Assembly: GCA_003523185.1 (NCBI GenBank)
Contig: DPGN01000021.1
Location: 108,362-172,361 of the forward strand
DNA from: Halieaceae bacterium
GTDB taxonomy: Bacteria > Pseudomonadota > Gammaproteobacteria > Pseudomonadales > Halieaceae
Reading direction: 5' to 3'
Length of the DNA: 64,000 nucleotides
The notes under the pieces: generated by a model
Told to the model about the DNA's origin: nothing
What the model saw: only the letters and a program-made list of their open reading frames with translations
The model's database searches: none
Shown here: positions 59,017 through 64,000 of the stretch, piece by piece
How the letters are laid out: every line of letters begins with the position of its first letter
Position numbering within the stretch: position 1 is the stretch's first letter
Made by a program: the position numbers and the translations under genes

Positions 59017-60492
59017 ATGACTCAGGCTTTACTGCACCGCAATGAAGGAGCGCTATTGCTGTTCGTGTGCGGGTTAGTAATAGCTCGTTTCGCGGCAGTG
59101 TCGATCCTTGATCTAGCGCTATTTTACGATGAGGCCTACTACCACTTTTGGTCACAGGACCTCGCTTTTGGGTACTACTCGAAGCCTCCTGTCGTGGCGT
59201 GGCTTATTGCTTTGACGACAACGCTCGCCGGACATGTGAGTGAGTGGTCCGTTCGGATTGCAGCTCCAACAACGTATGCCTTGACCGGTTTTATTGTTTA
59301 TCTGATTGGCCAGCAACTGAAGGGTAGGCGTGTTGGCGTGGTGGCTGTGGCCATCTTTTTGTCGACGCCCCTAGTGACGTTTAACAGTCTGTTTATTACT
59401 ACGGATGCGCCGTTATTGTTCTTTTGGGCGTTGACTGCCTACGTTTATTTAATCGCTCTGGAAAAGAACCGCACGAGTTTGTGGGTGTTGTGCGGTGTTC
59501 TTGGTGGGGTCGGACTCCTGTCAAAATACACGATGGGCCTGTTAGCCATCGGGCTCTTGGCGCATCTCTCGCTGTGTTACAGAGACCGACTCAAGACGCC
59601 GGGACCTTGGTTAGCTGCAGTGTCTGCCTTCGCTGTTTTTTCGACCAACCTTGCTTGGAATTACCGGCACGACTTCATTAGCTTTCAGCACACCAGCGAG
59701 ATATCCCAACTTTCTGGTCCTTTATTCCATCCTGATCAGTTTCTCGAGTTTTTTTTAGGCCAGTTTCTAGTGTTTGGCCCTCTGGTCATGTGGCTATTCT
59801 TACTTGTTTTAATTCGACGACCCTATTCTCAAGAAGATAAATTTTTACTGATGATCACGCTGCCTTTGCTATTCCTTATTGGGGTACAGGCGCTCTTGTC
59901 GCGGGCACACGTCAACTGGGCGGCACCAGTTTACATAGGCGCAAGTGTTTGGGTGGCGAGTTACATAGAAGCAAACGCAAAACGAGTACTTTTACTCTGG
60001 GCACTTGGGCTTAATCTTGCCATTGCCGGAGCGTTTTATGCCTACCCCTCGATTCAGCAGCTTGTAGGCATTGAAGCGACAAAATCTAATACACCTTTTA
60101 AGCGTGTTAGTGGATGGCGAGAACTATTTCAGAAAGTTGAGCCCGTGTCAGTGCATGAAGACGCCACCTGGATCAGTGATTCAAGAAAACTGCTGTCATA
60201 CGCGCACTTTTATTTAAGTGATTTTGAGAGTGGGAAGAGGCTCACCGTTGCCAGTTTCAATCCGAGCGGTGAAATTTCTAATCACTTCGACCTGCTTTTT
60301 TCGATTCCGCGGACTGCAGATCCGAATGCGGATTATGTATTCCTATCTGAAGGGCCCCGCGAGTTTGAAGGTTGTTTTGAAACAGTCGCCTTAGCTGATC
60401 GCGTCAGACATGAAGTCTTTCCCACCCTTTCTCGAGAGTTGTTCATTTATCAATTATCAGGATTTAAAGGCTATGAATATTGCAGTGATTAA
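59017..60492 (+). CDS. Second family 39 glycosyltransferase (491 aa)
   Basis: GT-C type membrane transferase with about ten hydrophobic spans. DLALFYDEAYYHFWSQD in the first loop supplies the catalytic-type acidic residue and YYSKPPVVAWL follows; LLSKYTMGLLA is another family block. It differs from the first ArnT-like gene in sequence and is shorter. Its position after the first PAP2 gene gives the operon two transferase-phosphatase pairs. Acceptor and donor unknown. Overlaps the last gene by 20 bases. Confidence 0.88.
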   Translation: MTQALLHRNEGALLLFVCGLVIARFAAVSILDLALFYDEAYYHFWSQDLAFGYYSKPPVVAWLIALTTTLAGHVSEWSVRIAAPTTYALTGFIVYLIGQQLKGRRVGVVAVAIFLSTPLVTFNSLFITTDAPLLFFWALTAYVYLIALEKNRTSLWVLCGVLGGVGLLSKYTMGLLAIGLLAHLSLCYRDRLKTPGPWLAAVSAFAVFSTNLAWNYRHDFISFQHTSEISQLSGPLFHPDQFLEFFLGQFLVFGPLVMWLFLLVLIRRPYSQEDKFLLMITLPLLFLIGVQALLSRAHVNWAAPVYIGASVWVASYIEANAKRVLLLWALGLNLAIAGAFYAYPSIQQLVGIEATKSNTPFKRVSGWRELFQKVEPVSVHEDATWISDSRKLLSYAHFYLSDFESGKRLTVASFNPSGEISNHFDLLFSIPRTADPNADYVFLSEGPREFEGCFETVALADRVRHEVFPTLSRELFIYQLSGFKGYEYCSD

Positions 60493-61171
60493 GCCCTTGC
60501 ATGCCGGGATACGAAAAGACGTATTAGCCTGCGTGGTTACTGGGTTGGTATTTTTCTTATTGCCGGAGATAGATATCTGGGTCAGTAAACAGTTTTATGA
60601 TGGAGGTGTCTTTTACCTTCGTGAAAACAAGCTAGTTACGACTATCTACCATATTTTTGCGAAGATCCATTTTGCATATCTCCTCATTTTTATTTTTGCG
60701 CTTGCAGCTCTGAGTCTTGTTAAGAATGAGTCAGGAGCAAAGTGGCGGAAGCGATTACGTTTCTTACTTTTGGCGCTCCTGCTCGTTCCCGGTCTTCTCG
60801 TGAATATCGGGTTGAAAGACAATTCGTTTGGGCGACCCAGACCTGTTCACATCGAACAGTTCGGTGGTCAAGCTGAATTTACCCCTGCTTTTGTCTATTC
60901 AGGCGAATGCGTGAAGAACTGTTCGTTTGTAAGTGGCCACGCCGCTATCGCCACCTTTTTCATTGCCTTTGCGTGGATGTTTGGTAGTCGCCGTCTATTT
61001 CTCGCTGGGCTCTTTGCGGGTTTGGCTGTGGGTATGGTGCGAATATTTCAGGGAGGGCACTTCCTCAGTGACGTTATCTTTAGCCTGTGGGTAATGTATT
61101 TCGGGACGCTTCTATTGGCACATCAGTATCGTTTTAGCATGTCAGGTAAAAATGAGGGCCCTATAACCTAA
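60473..61171 (+). CDS. Second PAP2-superfamily phosphatase (232 aa)
   Basis: PAP2 motifs: K115 to RP121-122 (KDNSFGRPRP), SGH at 154-156 (FVSGHAAIATFF), and R190, H196, D200 (RIFQGGHFLSD). About six hydrophobic spans. The insertion between the first and second motifs (EQFGGQAEF to CVKNCSF) resembles LpxE/LpxF-type lipid A phosphatases more than the first PAP2 gene does. ATG at 60473 chosen, within the transferase gene end, with AAAGG just ahead; the longer open frame starts inside transferase sequence. Last gene of the operon. Confidence 0.9.
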   Translation: MNIAVIKPLHAGIRKDVLACVVTGLVFFLLPEIDIWVSKQFYDGGVFYLRENKLVTTIYHIFAKIHFAYLLIFIFALAALSLVKNESGAKWRKRLRFLLLALLLVPGLLVNIGLKDNSFGRPRPVHIEQFGGQAEFTPAFVYSGECVKNCSFVSGHAAIATFFIAFAWMFGSRRLFLAGLFAGLAVGMVRIFQGGHFLSDVIFSLWVMYFGTLLLAHQYRFSMSGKNEGPIT

Positions 61172-61188
61172 CTACTTTCTATCTTTAG

Positions 61189-61442
61189 TACGACCAGCCA
61201 GATTGCCTTCAATCGCCATTGCCTCTGGCGATTGAACCCTGCGGGCGCCTTCGCTTTGCTGCGGCGGACTAAACACTCCTAAGGTCGTGTTTTTCGACTG
61301 GCTTCGCCAGCTCGAGAGTGTGATAACCCTTCAAACACAAGAAAGCCCGCTTAAAGCGGGCTTCTTTATGTTTGGTAGGACCAGCCAGATTCGAACTGGC
61401 GACCTCTACCATGTCAAGGCTCACACAACTCGCCGCAACACG
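61189..61442 (-). repeat. tRNA-Val half repeat, copy D (254-bp unit)
   Basis: Matches 50732-50985 base for base except at three positions, in the same orientation. It contains the tRNA-Val(GAC) 3' half with CCA (61417-61373), the terminator hairpin, the spacer, the 11-bp-arm hairpin (TTCAATCGCCA at 61208-61218 and its complement) and the partial second tRNA end. Motif ACTCGCCGCAACACG at 61428-61442. The gap 61172-61624 has no gene. Confidence 0.85.
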
Positions 61443-61624
61443 TTGGGACACTAATAAAGTAAACATACCTCGTTATTTACTCAAGCTTCACTTGTTACTT
61501 GGGTAAGCATCTCTCCCTTACGAAAGTGAAACTTCCCTTGTTAATCGCAGTTGTCGCCGTTAACAAAAATTAAGCCCGCCTGAACCGGACCTGGAGGAAA
61601 CGTCAGGTTATCTTCTTTGTGCGA

Positions 61625-62308
61625 TCAGTGGTCATGATCTCCGTCATGTCCATGGCCCAGCTTGTATTTTAGATAGCCGCTGTTTCGGAAGAAGGCCTCC
61701 TCTTCATGATCGCCGAGATCGGCGAAGTCATAGGTTGTGTAGGTATCCAACTTCGAAGAGATAGAAGTAACGTGCGCGGGGTTAGCCTCAAGCGAATCGA
61801 CCACCCAGCGACTACCACCCGATGATGTCCTTCGCTCCATAAGAACGGGCAAATTCAATTCATCAATTAATGTAGCTTTGATGGTCTCGCCGTTAACCAC
61901 GCCTTCATAGGTGCTCGTTTCGAGACATTGATGTTTGCCTGAACCCGTCTTATTGAGTGATCCCAGCGTGTCGTCTGATATGAAGCTTCTGACCTCGCTC
62001 CAGCCTCCAGGCACGTTAGTGGGTGACGGCTCGTGCTCAACACCTATTTTCTCTGCATTGAAGTACTCCTCGTAACCAATGGTTTCCTCAGAATAGCGAA
62101 GGTAAACACGTGTAATTCCTTGGGGTTTGAAATCGTAAATAACCCTACTGCTTGTCTCTCTCAAAATTGAGAGCGATTGCTTCTGCCCTGCCGCACTATC
62201 GCTGCTCAGGGTTACGCCGATAACGCTTTGGGCGTCGATGCACTCCGATGCTGATAACGGCATCGTGAAAAACGAAAGAAGAATAGTCGTGGGCAAGAAA
62301 AGTTTCAT
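61625..62308 (-). CDS. Secreted protein with His/Asp-rich tail (227 aa)
   Basis: Signal peptide MKLFLPTTILLSFFTMPLSAS, then a soluble domain of about 200 residues of unrecognised family with two Cys (near the start of the mature protein and in KHQCLET) that might pair. The C-terminus KLGHGHDGDHDH is a metal-binding-like tail. ATG at 62308 chosen, with GGAG 8-9 bases upstream; the frame is open 8 codons further. It lies just after the alkaline phosphatase gene on the same strand, beyond that gene's terminator, so it may have its own promoter. Confidence 0.75.
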   Translation of the reverse strand: MKLFLPTTILLSFFTMPLSASECIDAQSVIGVTLSSDSAAGQKQSLSILRETSSRVIYDFKPQGITRVYLRYSEETIGYEEYFNAEKIGVEHEPSPTNVPGGWSEVRSFISDDTLGSLNKTGSGKHQCLETSTYEGVVNGETIKATLIDELNLPVLMERRTSSGGSRWVVDSLEANPAHVTSISSKLDTYTTYDFADLGDHEEEAFFRNSGYLKYKLGHGHDGDHDH

Positions 62309-62327
62309 ATTGTTACTCCATAAAAAA

Positions 62328-62352
62328 GCCACCGCTCAAGATGAGCGGTGGC
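62328..62352 (-). terminator. Rho-independent terminator of the alkaline phosphatase gene
   Basis: Minus strand GCCACCGCTC-ATCTT-GAGCGGTGGC, a perfect ten-pair stem, followed by six Ts, 20 bases after the phosphatase stop. Confidence 0.92.
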
Positions 62353-62372
62353 CATGGTTTTCACTCAGTTAT

Positions 62373-64000
62373 TTACATTGCGCGCGCGTTAGCTTTCGCG
62401 ATGAGATCGAGCGCGTAGTCAGTGAAGTGGAAGATCGCGTTTTGCTCGTTAGTTCCTCGAACAAGAGAGGCGCCGGGACCAATTGCGTATACACCGATAT
62501 CTTCACCAGCGTGTGTTTCAGAGGTCAACGGTACGATAGCTTCCTGGTGGTAGCCTGGAGCTGTTGTATCAACCGATGAAATATCAACTCGACCCGATGT
62601 GATAGGGCAATCATAGCCCGCATCAGAGTTAGTCTCGGCACCCAAATCACAGAAGCCACGGCCGTTGGTGTAAGTGACTGTTGTGAAGGGGAGTTCATCA
62701 GCTGCAGCTTGTGGATCACCACCTGCCGAGTAGACCGCTTTGCCCAAGATTGGGTTGCCGCGAGTGACGTAGCCACCCATGGTCATCACGTGGCTGTGGT
62801 CAGCGGTAACGATGATGAGCGTGTCTTCTTGACTGGTGAGATTAACCGCCGTTTGGACAGCGTTTGAGTACTCAACCGTATCCATAAGCGCACCGTACGC
62901 GTTACCCGCATGGTGAGCGTGGTCGATGCGACCTGATTCGACAACAAGGAAGTAACCATTTGGATTGTTGTCAAGAATCTGGATTGCTTTTGCGGTCATC
63001 TCTGAGAGCGATGGCTCGCCAGCGATGTCGTTGCTACGGTCAGCTTCGTACTGCATGTGAGACTCGTTGAACAAACCCAAAACTTTGGACGTGTTCTCAG
63101 TGTCGATTATGTCAAAACCAGATTGGTCTGTGACGTACTGACCTGTTGGATACTTTGCTAACCACTCTGCTGGTAGGTTGCGGTCATCGGTACGGTCACC
63201 TTCAGCACCGCTTGCAACTGGCTTTTCAACGTTGAACGCAGTGTCTTTGGGGATGAAGTGACGTCGACCACCACCCATTACGACATCGATACCATCGATA
63301 TCAACACCTGCAAACTTCGCTTCGAGGTTGTCCTCGAAGTTAACCAGCTGCGAGGCAATGTCTTCTTGGATAGAGCAAGCGCCCTCACCAGGAAGATCAG
63401 AGTTGTCCTCATAGTTTCTGTCAGCTGATTTAGCGTAGTTTGCGCCGGGTGTTGCGTGAGTGATACGAGCTGTCGAGATAACACCGGTTGAAAGACCAGC
63501 GATTTCGGCAAGCTCCATACTTGTCACTAACTCATTGGCAGCTGAGGTCGTGTCACAATCGCCACGATTAGCCGTTTCGTCGTAACCGAAGACACCAATA
63601 TCGGTTTTAACGCCTGTCACCATGGCACCCATAGTACCTGCTGAATCTGGTACCTGGGAGTTAGTGTTGTAGACCTTAACCAGCCCAGCGAATGGGAAAC
63701 GGTCGAAGGAAAGATCGTTAGACTCGGGTCCGTCAAAGTTTGTTGACTGACCATCGGTCCATGACATGCCTTTCATTTCGCCTTCAAAGATACGCGCAGC
63801 GGTTACGGTTGAAGGGCCCATGCCGTCCCCAACGAAGAGGATGACGTTTCTCGCAGCACCACGAACCTCTTTGATGTCAGACGCTTCCATGGCGCGGATA
63901 CGTCCTTCGTCGTTCACGAAGAATGCATTGTTGACGTTGTTGAGTACATCAAGACGCGTCAACTTCACGTTGCGAGCATCTTCACCGTCAGCACCGTCAG
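62373..64000 (-). CDS. Alkaline phosphatase, PhoA family, with collagen-like segment (partial)
   Basis: Metal-dependent phosphomonoesterase, exported. Visible blocks: VILFVGDGMGPSTV (first metal ligand Asp), DSAGTMGAM with the nucleophile Ser, ESGRIDHAHHAG and VTADHSHVMTMGG for the zinc and magnesium sites. The frame stays open to the window end and reads DGADGEDARNVKL before the catalytic domain, so the start lies beyond 64000; the GTG at 63968 is not the real start. The DGADGE triplets echo the collagen-like stalk of the lipoprotein at 41.5 kb. At least 541 codons are present. A perfect terminator follows. Confidence 0.93.
   Translation of the reverse strand, partial: DGADGEDARNVKLTRLDVLNNVNNAFFVNDEGRIRAMEASDIKEVRGAARNVILFVGDGMGPSTVTAARIFEGEMKGMSWTDGQSTNFDGPESNDLSFDRFPFAGLVKVYNTNSQVPDSAGTMGAMVTGVKTDIGVFGYDETANRGDCDTTSAANELVTSMELAEIAGLSTGVISTARITHATPGANYAKSADRNYEDNSDLPGEGACSIQEDIASQLVNFEDNLEAKFAGVDIDGIDVVMGGGRRHFIPKDTAFNVEKPVASGAEGDRTDDRNLPAEWLAKYPTGQYVTDQSGFDIIDTENTSKVLGLFNESHMQYEADRSNDIAGEPSLSEMTAKAIQILDNNPNGYFLVVESGRIDHAHHAGNAYGALMDTVEYSNAVQTAVNLTSQEDTLIIVTADHSHVMTMGGYVTRGNPILGKAVYSAGGDPQAAADELPFTTVTYTNGRGFCDLGAETNSDAGYDCPITSGRVDISSVDTTAPGYHQEAIVPLTSETHAGEDIGVYAIGPGASLVRGTNEQNAIFHFTDYALDLIAKANARAM

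Noticed and set aside
62373..63968. Complete phosphatase gene starting at GTG 63968
   Set aside because: The frame continues upstream to the window end with collagen-like triplets and there is no signal peptide after this GTG.

Overview
The window looks like chromosome from a marine, heterotrophic gammaproteobacterium. Members of the OM60/NOR5 (Halieaceae) lineage or close relatives would fit: acyl-CoA and aldehyde catabolism, a TonB-dependent receptor, Lrp-controlled PutA, small DUF-type membrane proteins and secreted phosphatase-like lipoproteins occur side by side. The placement is an inference from gene content; no rRNA or complete tRNA gene is present to confirm it.

Layout. 0.1-4.8 kb: an alpha/beta hydrolase, a NUDIX hydrolase, two small secreted proteins and malonyl-CoA decarboxylase. 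4.9-11.3 kb: a three-gene glycoside operon (GH2 enzyme, LacZ, GPH sugar symporter) behind a large imperfect hairpin. 11.3-15.1 kb: aminotransferase, a 55-aa membrane protein, thiolase and a 2OG-Fe(II) oxygenase. 15.2-23.1 kb: a minus-strand catabolic run (quinone-type oxidoreductase, TetR regulator, coniferyl-aldehyde-type dehydrogenase, SMP-30, acyl-CoA synthetase, enoyl-CoA hydratase). A pair of palindromes suited to TetR precedes the dehydrogenase. At the head of this run lies a gene whose reading frame is interrupted by one TGA exactly at the first cysteine position of a redox motif (FWUPPCR), followed by a SECIS-like hairpin: a candidate selenoprotein of the peroxiredoxin/thioredoxin fold. 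23.3-33.6 kb: a TonB-dependent receptor, a secreted metallo-hydrolase, a YghU-type glutathione transferase, a truncated oxidoreductase with a LysR regulator, and several membrane proteins. 33.6-37.4 kb: a divergently arranged ferric-iron ABC importer. 37.5-40.5 kb: a beta-hydroxyacid dehydrogenase and two secreted proteins.

40.6-61.4 kb holds the most unusual architecture. Four copies of the 3' half of a tRNA-Val(GAC) gene, all on the minus strand and all lacking the 5' half, stand in gaps between operons at about 40.7, 50.9, 55.2 and 61.4 kb. Two copies sit inside near-identical 254-bp repeats. They divide the region into blocks: DgkA / collagen-linked lipoprotein / ACR3 / DUF2971 / PutA-Lrp / SDR; then a protease-like hydrolase with a NatAB-type exporter and a minimal XRE protein; then a glycosyltransferase-PAP2 operon that may remodel lipid A or another glycolipid. 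This is the pattern expected of att-site duplications left by tRNA-targeting integrases, but no integrase is visible here.

61.6-64.0 kb: a secreted protein with a His/Asp-rich tail and a PhoA-family alkaline phosphatase. The phosphatase runs off the window end and, like the lipoprotein at 41.5 kb, carries collagen-like G-X-Y triplets at its N-terminal side. Small genes of 55 and 56 codons were read directly from the bases.
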